Assembly (NCBI GenBank): GCA_016202695.1
Contig: JACQOE010000025.1
Coordinates: forward strand, 1-64,000
DNA from: Pseudomonadota bacterium
GTDB taxonomy: Bacteria; Pseudomonadota; Alphaproteobacteria; JACQOE01
Direction: 5' to 3'
DNA length: 64,000 nucleotides
Position numbers and translations under genes: made by a program. Positions 26,020 to 34,784 of this stretch are shown in pieces. Numbering within the stretch: position 1 is the first letter of the stretch; each line of letters starts with the position of its first letter. The notes under the pieces were generated by a model, which worked only from the letters and a program-made list of their open reading frames with translations, made no database searches and was not told the origin of the DNA.

Positions 26020-27236
26020 CCCTTCCGCCGCGACTCCCAGAGCACGCCGCCGGCCCTCAGCCCCTCGATCTCGGCCTGCGAGAAGCCGGCCTCTTCGAGC
26101 ACCGCGCGGCCGTCGGCGCCGAAGCCCGGCGGCGTTCGCCGAAGCCTCCCGGGGGTGCGCGAGAACTTGATCGGCGTGCCGGTCCCCTTGTAGGCGCCGC
26201 GCTCGGCGGCCATGCCGCGGTGGCGGGTGTGGGGATGGGTCATCACCTCGTCGACGTGGCGGACGGGCCCGGCGGGGAGCCCCTTGCGCATGAGGCGCTC
26301 GCAAAGCGCCTCGCCGTCCTCGCCCGCGAGCAGGGCCTCGAGCTCCGCCCTCAGCGCCTCGCGGTTGAGGTTGCGGTCCTTGTTGGTGCGGAAGCGGGCG
26401 TCCTCGGCGAGCCCGGGCCGGCCGAGAGCCTCGCACACGCGCAGGAAGGCGCGGTCGTTGCCGATGGCGAGGAAAATCTCGCAGGTCCTGGTCGGAAACT
26501 TGTCGTAGGGGGTGATGTTGGGATGGGCGTTGCCGGTGGCCACCGGGCGCTTGCCCGAGAGGAACCAGTTGGCGGCGTGCGGATGCAGGAGCGAGACGCC
26601 GCAGTCGTAGAGCGTCATGTCGATGAACTGGCCGAATCCGGAGCGCGCACGCTCGTGCAGCGCCATCAGGATGGCAAGCGCGGAGTAGAGCCCGGTGCCG
26701 AGATCGACGATCGGGTTGCCGAGCCTGAGCGCGCCCGTGCCGGGCGTGCCGTTGATGCTCATCAGGCCGCAGGCCGCCTGCACCGCGGCGTCGTAGCCGG
26801 GGAAGCCGCCGAACGGCCCGTCGGCGCCAAAGCCGGTGATGCGGCAGTGGACGAGACGGGGGAAGCGCCGGCCGAGCACCGCCTCGTAGCCGAGCCCCCA
26901 CTTCTCCATGCTCCCGGCCTTGAAGTTCTCGACCAGCACGTCGGCCCTCTCGAGGAGGCGGAGCAGCACCGCGCGCCCCTCCTCGCGGGCGAGGTCGAGA
27001 GCGAGCGAGCGCTTGTTGCGGTTGACGCCGATGAAGTAGGAGGCGTCGCCCTCGTGGAAGGGCGGGCCCCAGTCGCGCGTCTCGTCGCCCTGGGGGGGCT
27101 CGACCTTGATCACGTCGGCGCCGTGATCGCCCAGGATCTGCGTGCAGTAGGGGCCGCCGAGGACTCGGGTGAGGTCGATCACCTTGAGGCCCGCGAGCGC
27201 CCCGAAGGGGCCGTCGGTCGTCTGCATCCCTGTCAT
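26016..27236 (-). CDS. CaiB/BaiF family III CoA-transferase, copy 1
   Basis: This 406-residue family III CoA-transferase has an N-terminal LKVIDLTRVLGGPYCTQILGDHGADVIKVE, VNRNKRSLALDL, ADVLVENFK, and FGADGPFGGFPGYD, whose Asp149 is at the position of the catalytic aspartate. These enzymes move CoA from a donor ester such as succinyl-CoA to a carboxylic acid. The gene sits upstream of nothing on its own strand until 27247, where a second CoA-transferase type begins, 10 bases away, so these minus-strand genes (27989-28819, 27247-27981, 26016-27236) are probably one operon. Met4 is an alternative start. Confidence 0.9.
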   Translation of the reverse strand: MTGMQTTDGPFGALAGLKVIDLTRVLGGPYCTQILGDHGADVIKVEPPQGDETRDWGPPFHEGDASYFIGVNRNKRSLALDLAREEGRAVLLRLLERADVLVENFKAGSMEKWGLGYEAVLGRRFPRLVHCRITGFGADGPFGGFPGYDAAVQAACGLMSINGTPGTGALRLGNPIVDLGTGLYSALAILMALHERARSGFGQFIDMTLYDCGVSLLHPHAANWFLSGKRPVATGNAHPNITPYDKFPTRTCEIFLAIGNDRAFLRVCEALGRPGLAEDARFRTNKDRNLNREALRAELEALLAGEDGEALCERLMRKGLPAGPVRHVDEVMTHPHTRHRGMAAERGAYKGTGTPIKFSRTPGRLRRTPPGFGADGRAVLEEAGFSQAEIEGLRAGGVLWESRRKG

Positions 27237-27246
27237 GTGCTCCGCT

Positions 27247-27981
27247 CTAGCCGACGCCGGCGCCGAAGGCGCGGCGCGCGAACTCGGGATAGGTCTCGGC
27301 CAGTTCCGCCGCCACCGGGCCGCGAAGGAGATCGAGAGCCTCGCCCGAAAGGGTCTCGGTCTCGGGCACCCGCTCGGGCCGGTCGAAGGCGAAACCGGTG
27401 TTGGCGATCACTTCGTCGACGGTGTGGCCGGGATGAAGGGAGGCGAGCCGGAAGCGCCGGCGCACGCGCTCGAAGACGAAGACGCATCGCCCCGTCACCA
27501 GCGCCACCGGCCCGCCCGGGCGGTGGACGTTCTCCGCGCTCACCCCCGGCGCGCTGACGAAGTCCACCCGCTCCACCAGCACCCGCGTCGAGTGCTCCTC
27601 GCGGTAGAGGATGACCCGCGGCACCGAGAAATACATGAAGGCCGAGCCGAAGGAGCCTGGGAAACGCACCTTCGGAACCGGATAGCCGCCGATGCCGACG
27701 AGGTTGATGTTGGCCTCGCCGTCGATCTGGGCGCCGCCGAGGAAGAAGACGTCGATCCGTCCCTGGCCGGCGAGGTCGAAGAGCTCTCGCGAGCCTTCGG
27801 TGAACGGATTGCCGCGGCGCCGGTGCAGGATCGAGACTCGCGTGCGCCCGCCCGAGCGCACCCGCTCAAGGAGCGCCGCCGCGGCTGGGATGGGCGAGGC
27901 GGCACCCACCGCCACGTGCCCGGCGCCGGCGATGAGGCGCGCGATCGCCGCGATCTGGACTTCGGGGGGCGCGAGCTCCAT
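27247..27981 (-). CDS. CoA-transferase family I beta-type subunit (IpdB-like)
   Basis: This 244-residue protein resembles the beta subunit of glutaconate/3-oxoacid CoA-transferases and of IpdB. It has an N-terminal VAVGAASPIPAAAALL strand-loop, FFLGGAQIDGEANINLVGIGG and PKVRFPGSFGSAF. I do not see the SENG-type motif carrying the catalytic glutamate of true family I transferases, so a hydrolase-like role as in IpdAB is possible. It starts 7 bases after the alpha subunit gene ends. A longer frame upstream is a shadow of the alpha gene. Confidence 0.8.
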   Translation of the reverse strand: MELAPPEVQIAAIARLIAGAGHVAVGAASPIPAAAALLERVRSGGRTRVSILHRRRGNPFTEGSRELFDLAGQGRIDVFFLGGAQIDGEANINLVGIGGYPVPKVRFPGSFGSAFMYFSVPRVILYREEHSTRVLVERVDFVSAPGVSAENVHRPGGPVALVTGRCVFVFERVRRRFRLASLHPGHTVDEVIANTGFAFDRPERVPETETLSGEALDLLRGPVAAELAETYPEFARRAFGAGVG

Positions 27982-27988
27982 GGCTGGG

Positions 27989-28819
27989 TCAGGCGGGAAC
28001 GGGTTCGCCGAGGACATGGCGCGCGAGGTAGCTCGCGAAACCTTCGGCCGTACGCGCCATGCGGGCGTACTCGGCCAGGTGCGCCTCGTCGGGCGGATAG
28101 AGATCGAGGAGCCCGAGCGGCCAGGCCCCGCGGGGCGCATGGGCGAGCGCGCCGACGTAGACCGAGGAGATGGTCCCGGGGGCAAGGGTTTCGTCCTCGA
28201 TCAGGCTCTCTCCGCGCACCTCCTCGACGGTGACGAGCGCGGTGTGCGCGGCGTGGGCGATGGTCGCGAGCTCCCGCCGCCGCCCGACCCAGACGTTGCC
28301 CTCGCGGTCGCCGAAGCGAGCGTGAAAGAGCGCCACGTCCGGTCGGATCGCGGGGATAAGCACGATCGGATCGTTGGCCGCGAACGGATTCCCGATCACC
28401 CGCCAGTCGTCGCGGTGCCTCAGCACGTCGGAACCGAGGAGGCCGCGGAGGGGCAGGAACGGCACCCCCTTCTCGGCCGCCTGCAACGCGGTGTGGATCG
28501 CCGGGCAGGTAGCGTCGATCACCCGCACCGTGCCGGCGGTGGCAGCGCGGGTGAAAGCGGGAGCGAAGCCCGCCTCGCCGAGCGAGACCGCGCTCGTCTC
28601 GATCGCGGCGACGGAGCCGGCACCGATCAGGACGTCGGCCGGAAAGCCGGCCACGGGCACGCCGAGCACGTGCAGGTTCCGCACCCCCTTCCGCACCAGC
28701 GCCCGCACCGCGGCCATCGCCACGAGGCTGTAATCGGGCGGGAGTGCGATCAGGCTTCCGTCCTGGATCCGCTCCGCCAGCTCCGCCACCGAGACGTAAG
28801 GGGCGCCCATGCGGGCCAC
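27989..28819 (-). CDS. CoA-transferase family I alpha-type subunit (IpdA-like)
   Basis: This 276-residue partner of the preceding subunit has an N-terminal SVAELAERIQDGSLIALPP, GFAPAFTRAATAG, a GVPFLPLRGLLGSDVL segment typical of the alpha chains, and IRPDVALFHARFGDREGNV. In IpdA-like and glutaconate CoA-transferase alpha chains a Glu usually precedes the hydrophobic helix in the middle. Here that stretch reads IDATCPAIHTAL, so the residue is not obvious. First gene of a likely three-gene operon ending in the CaiB-type gene. Function is CoA-ester processing of unknown substrate. Confidence 0.8.
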   Translation of the reverse strand: MARMGAPYVSVAELAERIQDGSLIALPPDYSLVAMAAVRALVRKGVRNLHVLGVPVAGFPADVLIGAGSVAAIETSAVSLGEAGFAPAFTRAATAGTVRVIDATCPAIHTALQAAEKGVPFLPLRGLLGSDVLRHRDDWRVIGNPFAANDPIVLIPAIRPDVALFHARFGDREGNVWVGRRRELATIAHAAHTALVTVEEVRGESLIEDETLAPGTISSVYVGALAHAPRGAWPLGLLDLYPPDEAHLAEYARMARTAEGFASYLARHVLGEPVPA

Positions 28820-29005
28820 CTTAGCACCGGGGGCTGCGCCGGCAAGCCGGATGAAGCCGGAGCCGATCCGCGCACGGCGCCGGAGGCCAACCTTGGCAAG
28901 CCTCGCGCCTCTGCCTACTTTTTAGGGACAGCTCATGGATAGCGCGCGCGGCCCGCCGCAGGCCAAGCGGGCAAACCCGCGCATCCAAGCCAAAGAGGGG
29001 GAGCC

Positions 29006-30295
29006 GTGTCCAAGACCAATCGCCGTGCCGTCGCCGGTGTGCGCCCGGGCCGCGAAACCTTGCTCCAGCGCTTCCGTGCCGTTCGGGCGTCGAGCCGGGA
29101 CCTCGTCGCCGGCCTCGCCCCGGAGGACATGGTCGTCCAGCCGATGGCGGACGCGAGCCCTGCCAAGTGGCACCTCGCACACACCACCTGGTTCTTCGAG
29201 ACCTTCTTCCTGGTGCCGCATCTCGCCGGCTACCGGCCGTTCCATCCCGGTTTCGCCTACCTCTTCAACTCCTATTACGAGGCGGCCGGGCCGCGGCACC
29301 CACGCCCCAGGCGCGGCCTCATCACCCGGCCCACCGCGGCGGAGGTGATGGGCTATCGCGCCCACGTGGACGCCGGGATGGAGCGGCTGATTGGGACGCT
29401 GGCGGAGGAACACTGGGAGGCGATCGCGCCGGTGCTCGCACTCGGGCTCGCGCACGAGGAGCAGCACCAGGAGCTGACGCTCACCGACCTCCTCAACCTC
29501 TTCTCCTGCAACCCCCTCCATCCCGCCTATCGCCCCTACCGCCCCGCCCCCGCGCGAACGACGGCGCCGCTCTCCTGGGTGGCGTTCCCGGGCGGGGTTC
29601 GCGAGATCGGCCACGCCGGGGACGGCTTCGCCTTCGACAACGAGGGGCCGCGTCACGAGGTGCTGGTCCGCCCCTTCCGGCTCGCCTCGCGCCTGGTGAC
29701 CGGCGGCGAATGGCAGGCGTTCATGGCCGACGGCGGCTATGCCCGGCCCGAGCTCTGGCTCTCCGACGGCTGGGCCACGGTCCGGGCCGAAGGCTGGCGC
29801 GCGCCCCTCTACTGGGAGGAGATCGACGGCGGCTGGCAGGTGATGACCCTCGCCGGCCTCAAGCCGGTGGAGGCGCACGCACCCGTCTGCCACGTCAGCT
29901 TCTACGAGGCCGACGCCTACGCCCGCTGGGCGGGCAAGCGCCTGCCGAGCGAGGCCGAATGGGAGGTGGCGGCCGAAGGACTGGCGCAGGAGGGAAACAC
30001 GCTCGGCTCGGGATTCCTGCGGCCGGTGGCGGCGAAGGAGCGCGCCGGCGGGTTGACGCAGATGTTTGGCGACGTCTGGGAGTGGACCCGGAGCCCCTAC
30101 GCCCCCTACCCCGGGTTCCGGGCCGCGGCTGGCGCGCTCGGCGAATACAACGGCAAGTTCATGTGCAACCAGATGGTGCTCCGGGGCGGCTCCTGCGCCA
30201 CCCCGGACGGCCACGTGCGCGCCACCTACCGCAACTTCTTCTATCCGCAGCAGCGTTGGCAGTTCATGGGCCTGCGCCTGGCCGAGGACGCATGA
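29006..30295 (+). CDS. egtB: Ergothioneine biosynthesis sulfoxide synthase
   Basis: This 429-residue EgtB has an N-terminal DinB-type four-helix domain carrying the iron ligands: KWHLAHTTW (His56 or His59) and LAHEEQHQE (His150 and His154). A formylglycine-generating-enzyme-like C-terminal domain (GGEWQAFMADGGY, AEWEVAAEG, DVWEWTRSPY) follows. EgtB is a non-heme iron enzyme that forms the C-S bond between hercynine and cysteine or gamma-glutamylcysteine. It starts with GTG after a purine-rich gaggggg element and overlaps egtD by 4 bases. No egtA, egtC or egtE is next to it, so the thiol donor and the C-S lyase must be settled elsewhere. Confidence 0.93.
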   Translation: MSKTNRRAVAGVRPGRETLLQRFRAVRASSRDLVAGLAPEDMVVQPMADASPAKWHLAHTTWFFETFFLVPHLAGYRPFHPGFAYLFNSYYEAAGPRHPRPRRGLITRPTAAEVMGYRAHVDAGMERLIGTLAEEHWEAIAPVLALGLAHEEQHQELTLTDLLNLFSCNPLHPAYRPYRPAPARTTAPLSWVAFPGGVREIGHAGDGFAFDNEGPRHEVLVRPFRLASRLVTGGEWQAFMADGGYARPELWLSDGWATVRAEGWRAPLYWEEIDGGWQVMTLAGLKPVEAHAPVCHVSFYEADAYARWAGKRLPSEAEWEVAAEGLAQEGNTLGSGFLRPVAAKERAGGLTQMFGDVWEWTRSPYAPYPGFRAAAGALGEYNGKFMCNQMVLRGGSCATPDGHVRATYRNFFYPQQRWQFMGLRLAEDA

Positions 30296-31278
30296 ACCGG
30301 CCCCGTCTTGCCGGCCGCGCCGAGGCGGCGGACGAGCCCGACGAGGCCGCGCGCGCGCGGGCCGAATTCCGGGCCGACGTGCTGGCGGGCCTCGCCCGGC
30401 CCGCGAAGGCGATCCCGGCCAAATATTTCTACGACACCGAGGGCTCGCGCCTGTTCGAGGAGATATGCCGGATCGAGGAGTACTACCTCACCCGCACCGA
30501 GATCGCGATCCTCGGCGCGCACGCGGGCGAGATAGCCGGTCTGATCGGCCCGGGCGCACGCCTGATCGAGTTCGGAAGCGGGGCGAGCGTCAAGGTGCGA
30601 CTCCTGCTCGACGCGCTCGCCAAGCCCCGCGCCTACGTGCCGGTGGACATCTCGCGCGAGCACCTGTTCGAGTCCGCCCGGGCGCTCGCGGGGGACTATC
30701 CGGACCTCGACGTTGTCCCCGTCGTCGCCGATTTCACCCGCCCCCTCGCCCTTCCGGCGGGCGCCGCCGCGGGCCGGCCGGTTGCCTTCTTCCCCGGCTC
30801 GACCATCGGCAACTTCACGCCCGGCGAGGCGGCGACGTTCATGCGCAACGTCGCCCGGCTCGTGGGCCCGGGCGGGGGGTTTCTGGTCGGCGTCGACCTC
30901 AAGAAGGACAAGCGGACCCTCCTCGCCGCCTACGACGATGCGAAGGGTGTGACGGCGGCCTTCAACCGCAACCTGCTCGCGCGCATTAACCGCGAGCTCG
31001 GCGCCACCTTCGACCTCTCCGCCTTCTCGCACTCGGCGTCCTACAACGCCGAGCAGGGGCGGATCGAGATGTACCTCGTGAGCCGCAAGCCCCAGGCGGT
31101 GCGGATCGCGGGCCGCAGCTTTCGCTTCCTGCAGGGCGAAGCGATCCACACCGAGAACTCCTACAAGTACGAGGCGGCGGAGTTCCGTGCCCTCGCCGAG
31201 GGCGCCGGCTTCGCGCCCCGGGCCACCTGGACCGATCCGGGGCGGCTCTTCTCGGTCCACTACCTGGAAGCCCGGTAG
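30292..31278 (+). CDS. egtD: L-histidine N-alpha-methyltransferase
   Basis: This 328-residue SAM-dependent methyltransferase makes hercynine from histidine by three methylations. It shows the EgtD marks: AKYFYDTEGSRLFEEI, a RIEEYYLTRTE segment, SAM-binding IEFGSGASVKVRLLL, FFPGSTIGNF, and GVDLKKDKRTLLAAYDD. Its ATG overlaps the egtB stop (ATGA), the usual gene pair. The larger frame that extends upstream to 29167 is a shadow of egtB. Confidence 0.93.
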   Translation: MNRPRLAGRAEAADEPDEAARARAEFRADVLAGLARPAKAIPAKYFYDTEGSRLFEEICRIEEYYLTRTEIAILGAHAGEIAGLIGPGARLIEFGSGASVKVRLLLDALAKPRAYVPVDISREHLFESARALAGDYPDLDVVPVVADFTRPLALPAGAAAGRPVAFFPGSTIGNFTPGEAATFMRNVARLVGPGGGFLVGVDLKKDKRTLLAAYDDAKGVTAAFNRNLLARINRELGATFDLSAFSHSASYNAEQGRIEMYLVSRKPQAVRIAGRSFRFLQGEAIHTENSYKYEAAEFRALAEGAGFAPRATWTDPGRLFSVHYLEAR

Positions 31279-31355
31279 GCTGGCTGAGCCCCGGACCCGG
31301 GGCTATCATCAGGGTTTCCCCCGTGCGGGGGCCACGCCGTGGAAGGGAGACCGTC

Positions 31356-31766
31356 ATGGTCCAGGTCACGGTCAAGCAGACATTCGACGTTCCCGCAAGC
31401 CAGCTCTGGGACCTCATCGGCCAGTTCAACGGAATCGCCGACTGGCACCCGGCGGTCGAGCGGAGCGAGCTCGAGGCCGGGGGCATGCGCCGGCGTGTCA
31501 GGCTCGTGGGCGGCGGCGAGCTACTCGAGCAGCTCGAGGAGGTCGACGCGCACCAACGGTTCTACACCTACCGCATCCTTGAGGGTCCGCTCCCCGTTGC
31601 CGGCTACACCGCGACCATCCGGGTCACCGAGAACAACGAAGGCGGAGCGACGGTTGAATGGTCGAGCGAGTTCGAGCCCTTGGGCAGGCCGGCCGAGGTC
31701 GCTAAGCTGATCCAGGGCATCTACGAGCGCGGGTTCGAGAACCTGAGGAAGATGTTCGGCGGCTGA
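31356..31766 (+). CDS. SRPBCC family protein
   Basis: This 136-residue single-domain protein has a Bet v1/START-like fold pattern: VKQTFDVPASQLWDLIGQFNGIADWHPAVERSE at the N-terminus, central beta strands, and a long C-terminal helix ending GIYERGFENLRKMFGG. Such proteins bind hydrophobic ligands in a central cavity. It matches the polyketide cyclase-like SRPBCC subgroup, with no catalytic residues that I can assign. It follows egtD by 77 bases on the same strand. A connection to ergothioneine is not established. Confidence 0.85.
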   Translation: MVQVTVKQTFDVPASQLWDLIGQFNGIADWHPAVERSELEAGGMRRRVRLVGGGELLEQLEEVDAHQRFYTYRILEGPLPVAGYTATIRVTENNEGGATVEWSSEFEPLGRPAEVAKLIQGIYERGFENLRKMFGG

Positions 31767-32051
31767 CGCCGCCCTGCGCACGCCGGGACAAGCCGCCCTC
31801 CGGGATCCGCCCTCGGGTGCTCTGGACCAAGTGCGCGCGCACCACCTCGCCATCCCTGTTCCAGAGGCGGACGCCGTGGCGACCGCCGTTCGGGCACGCG
31901 AGACAAGCAACACATAGAGGGGAAGAAACAACGTTCTCGTCGAAGGATGAAGACTGCTCATTAAAATTAGATTAAAGTGAATAAATGAGAACCTATTACA
32001 GAGCATACGGCACGCTTGATTCTCGGATGTCAGGGCGTTAACATGATCGTG

Positions 32052-32067
32052 TCAAATAATTATTTGA
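32052..32067. promoter_or_regulatory. Perfect 16-base palindrome tcaaataattatttga
   Basis: This AT-rich perfect inverted repeat stands out in GC-rich DNA about 190 bases before the first operon gene. It has the form of a dimer-binding operator. No regulator gene lies in the operon, so the cognate protein is unknown. Confidence 0.55.
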
Positions 32068-32139
32068 TCCTCGCCGTGACGAGGACTCCCGTTTCGAGTC
32101 CGGCTCGGAGCGAAGGGTTGGTTACGTCCCGACCGGGGC

Positions 32140-32153
32140 ATGATCGAGATCAA
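32140..32153. promoter_or_regulatory. FNR/CRP-type box upstream of the nfn-kor operon
   Basis: The sequence atgat-cgag-atcaa matches the FNR consensus TTGAT-N4-ATCAA at 9 of 10 positions. It lies about 104 bases before the ATG at 32257. FNR-family proteins respond to low oxygen, which suits oxygen-sensitive ferredoxin-linked oxidoreductases. Confidence 0.65.
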
Positions 32154-32256
32154 TGCGCGGGCCGGTGGAAGGCTCTAGGGTCCGGCACAAGTCGTTCATC
32201 GCGAAGAGACCAGGAAGGCGAGTCGATCCGCCCTCTCGGGAGAGAGAACGAGAGCC

Positions 32257-33168
32257 ATGCACGAGCCTGAGCAGGCGCCACCGTTTGAGATCGTGGCGCG
32301 AGAGGATTTCTCGGACGTCACCTACCTTCTCGAAATCCGCCATCCGCTGATGGCGAAGGCGGCCAAGCCGGGCCAGTTCGTGATCGTCATGGCGCACGAG
32401 CACGGCGAGCGCATCCCGCTGACCATCGCCGATTTCGACCGCGACAAGGGCACGATCACGCTCGTCATTCAGGCGGTCGGCAAGACGACCAGGGAAATGC
32501 AGCAGATCTGCCGGGTGGGGACCAGGCTCTATGGCATGGTCGGGCCCATGGGGCTACCCAGCCACCTCGGCGGCGCCAAGAAGGTGGTCTGCGTCGGCGG
32601 CGGCCTCGGGGTGGCGCCGATCTTCCCCCAGGCCCGCGGCTTCAAGGAGAGCGGCGCCTACGTGATCGGGATCGTCGGCTTCCGCAGCAAAAGCCTGATC
32701 TTCTGGGAGAAAAAGTTCCGCTCGGTGTGCGACGAGCTGATCGTCTGCACCGACGACGGCTCGGCCGGCCTCAAGGGGCTCGTCACCCTCGGGATCAAGG
32801 CGGCGATCGACAAGCATTCCGACATCGACGAGGTCGTCGCCATCGGTCCGCCGATCATGATGAAAGCCTGCGCCGAGGCGACCCGCCCGCACAAGATCAA
32901 GACCACGGTCAGCCTCAACCCGGTCATGGTCGACGGGACCGGGATGTGCGGAGGCTGCCGGGTCAAGATCGGCGAGAAGACGATGTTCGCCTGCGTCGAC
33001 GGCCCCGACTTCGACGGCCACAAGGTGGACTTCGACGACCTGATGGCGCGCCTCAAGCGCTACGCCGAGGAGGAGAAGAAAGCGCTTGAGAAGTGGCAGG
33101 AAACCTGCCGTCTGAGTGGCCTGGTGCCGGCCCCGTCGAGGGCTTCGGCGGGCGCACCGCCGGCTTGA
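32257..33168 (+). CDS. NfnA-like FAD/[2Fe-2S] NAD(P)H-ferredoxin oxidoreductase subunit
   Basis: This 303-residue flavoprotein has a ferredoxin-NADP reductase fold: ERIPLTIADFD for FAD, VCVGGGLGVAPIFP for nucleotide, and a C-terminal iron-sulfur loop with Asp227, Cys231, Cys234 and Cys246. One Asp plus three Cys as [2Fe-2S] ligands is a known peculiarity of NfnA. The DGTGMCGGC arrangement here preserves it. Related proteins include the SudB / dihydroorotate dehydrogenase electron-transfer subunit group. It is the first gene of the operon that continues with an NfnB-like gene. The last 30 residues are a low-complexity tail beyond the family length. Confidence 0.85.
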   Translation: MHEPEQAPPFEIVAREDFSDVTYLLEIRHPLMAKAAKPGQFVIVMAHEHGERIPLTIADFDRDKGTITLVIQAVGKTTREMQQICRVGTRLYGMVGPMGLPSHLGGAKKVVCVGGGLGVAPIFPQARGFKESGAYVIGIVGFRSKSLIFWEKKFRSVCDELIVCTDDGSAGLKGLVTLGIKAAIDKHSDIDEVVAIGPPIMMKACAEATRPHKIKTTVSLNPVMVDGTGMCGGCRVKIGEKTMFACVDGPDFDGHKVDFDDLMARLKRYAEEEKKALEKWQETCRLSGLVPAPSRASAGAPPA

Positions 33169-33220
33169 GCGCGGGCGGCGCGGCAGACCAGGCATCCACG
33201 GCATCCCCGATCCGGAGTCG

Positions 33221-34729
33221 ATGATGGCCAAGAAGAAGACCATACGGACCATTCCCCAGGAGCGGACGCCGATCCGCGAGCAGCCGCCGGCGGAGCGGGT
33301 ACGGAACTTCTCCGAGGTGGCCTGCGGATACCGGCTGGAGGACGCCATGCGCGAGGCCGAGCGCTGCCTCCTCTGCCCGGACCCGGCCTGCGTCAAGGGC
33401 TGTCCGGTCAGCATCGACATCCCCGGCTTCATCAGGAAGATCCTCGACAAGGATGCGCGCGGCGCCTACGACGTCATCACCGACACCAACCTCTTGCCCG
33501 CGGTCTGCGGCCGGGTCTGCCCGCAGGAGAACCAGTGTGAGGGCGTCTGCCCGGTGGGCGAGAGCCTGGAGCCGGTTGCCATCGGCCGGCTCGAGCGCTG
33601 GGTCGGCGACACGGCGATCGCCGAGCGCTGGAGCAACCTGCCCTACATCGAGCCCTCCGGCTTCAAGGTCGGCATCGTCGGCTCGGGGCCGGCGGGCATG
33701 GCCTGCGCCGCCGATATGGCCAAGGCGGGATGCGAGGTGATCGTCTATGAGGCCTTCCATCAGCCGGGCGGGGTGCTGAGATACGGCATCCCCGACTTCC
33801 GCCTGCCGAACGAGGTGATCGACGCTGAGGTCGCCAACCTGGTGAAGCTGGGAGTCAAGTTCGAGTGCAACACCCTGGTCGGCCGCCTGTTCACGATCGA
33901 GCAGATGATCGACGAGATGGGCTTCGACGCCGTCTTCATCGGCACCGGCGCCGGGTACCCGAGCTTCATGGGCATTCCCGGCGAGTCCCTCAGCGGGGTG
34001 TTGTCGGCGAACGAGCTCCTGACCCGTTGCAACCTGATGCGCGCGCGTGACTTTCCCAGCTACGACACGCCCCTCGAGCTCGGCCGGCGCGTTGCCGTGA
34101 TCGGCTCCGGGAACACGGCGATGGACGCGATGCGGGTGAGCCTGCGACTCGGCGCCGAGAAGGTGTACTGCATCTACCGGCGCACCCGGGCCGAATGCCC
34201 CGCCCGCGCCGAGGAGATCCACCACGCCGAGGAGGAGGGCATCGAGTTCCATTGGCTGACCACGCCGATCGAGATCCTGGACGACGGCAAGGGCAGCGCC
34301 CGCGGCATGCGCTGCATCCGCATGGAGCTGGGCGAGCCCGACGAGTCGGGCCGGCGGCGCCCCGTCCCGGTGGTGGGGAGCGAGCACGAGTTCGAGTGCG
34401 ACCTGATCGTCTTCGCGATCGGCACCAATGCCAACCCGATCATCGGCCAGACCTCGAAAATCCGGCTCAATCGGTGGGGCTACATCGAGGCGGACGAGAC
34501 TCTCGCCACCTCCATGGCGGGAGTCTTCGCGGGCGGCGACATCGTCACCGGCGCGGCCACCGTGATCGAGGCGATGGGCGCGGGCCGCAAGGCCGCGCGC
34601 AGCATGAAGGCGTATCTCGGCCTGCGCGACACCGACGTCGTCTATCTACCCCCGCGCAAGGGGCAGGAGGGCAAGGCGTTCGGGATCGACCTCGCGGAGC
34701 GGAACTTCGTCCGCGTGCGCGTCGCCTAG
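33221..34729 (+). CDS. NfnB / glutamate synthase small-subunit-like flavoprotein
   Basis: This 502-residue protein has an N-terminal domain holding two [4Fe-4S] cysteine sets, Cys49-x2-52-x4-57-x3-61 and Cys96-x3-100-x5-106-x3-110. A GltD-type FAD domain (GSGPAG at 154-159) and an NAD(P) domain (VIGSGNTAMDAMR) follow. This matches NfnB, the bifurcating subunit, and also the GltD-like partner that couples 2-oxoglutarate oxidoreductase to NADP in some anaerobic aromatic degraders. Start at the paired ATGs 33221/33224 after a ggag element. It lies 52 bases after the nfnA-like gene and 55 before korA. Confidence 0.88.
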   Translation: MMAKKKTIRTIPQERTPIREQPPAERVRNFSEVACGYRLEDAMREAERCLLCPDPACVKGCPVSIDIPGFIRKILDKDARGAYDVITDTNLLPAVCGRVCPQENQCEGVCPVGESLEPVAIGRLERWVGDTAIAERWSNLPYIEPSGFKVGIVGSGPAGMACAADMAKAGCEVIVYEAFHQPGGVLRYGIPDFRLPNEVIDAEVANLVKLGVKFECNTLVGRLFTIEQMIDEMGFDAVFIGTGAGYPSFMGIPGESLSGVLSANELLTRCNLMRARDFPSYDTPLELGRRVAVIGSGNTAMDAMRVSLRLGAEKVYCIYRRTRAECPARAEEIHHAEEEGIEFHWLTTPIEILDDGKGSARGMRCIRMELGEPDESGRRRPVPVVGSEHEFECDLIVFAIGTNANPIIGQTSKIRLNRWGYIEADETLATSMAGVFAGGDIVTGAATVIEAMGAGRKAARSMKAYLGLRDTDVVYLPPRKGQEGKAFGIDLAERNFVRVRVA

Positions 34730-34784
34730 CCGCCGAGGTCGTTGGCCCCACACCAAGGGACTGCACAGCGGTACTGACGGAGCC

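Larger units (their letters stand above)
31767..32256 (+). other. Long AT-rich leader region of the nfn-kor operon
   Basis: This 490-base gap is much richer in A and T than the rest of the window around 31950-32070, with attaaaattagattaaag and aataaatgag. It contains a perfect 16-base palindrome at 32052-32067 and an FNR-like box at 32140-32153. I see no protein-coding pattern. It most likely carries the promoter and operators for the operon starting at 32257. Confidence 0.6.
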
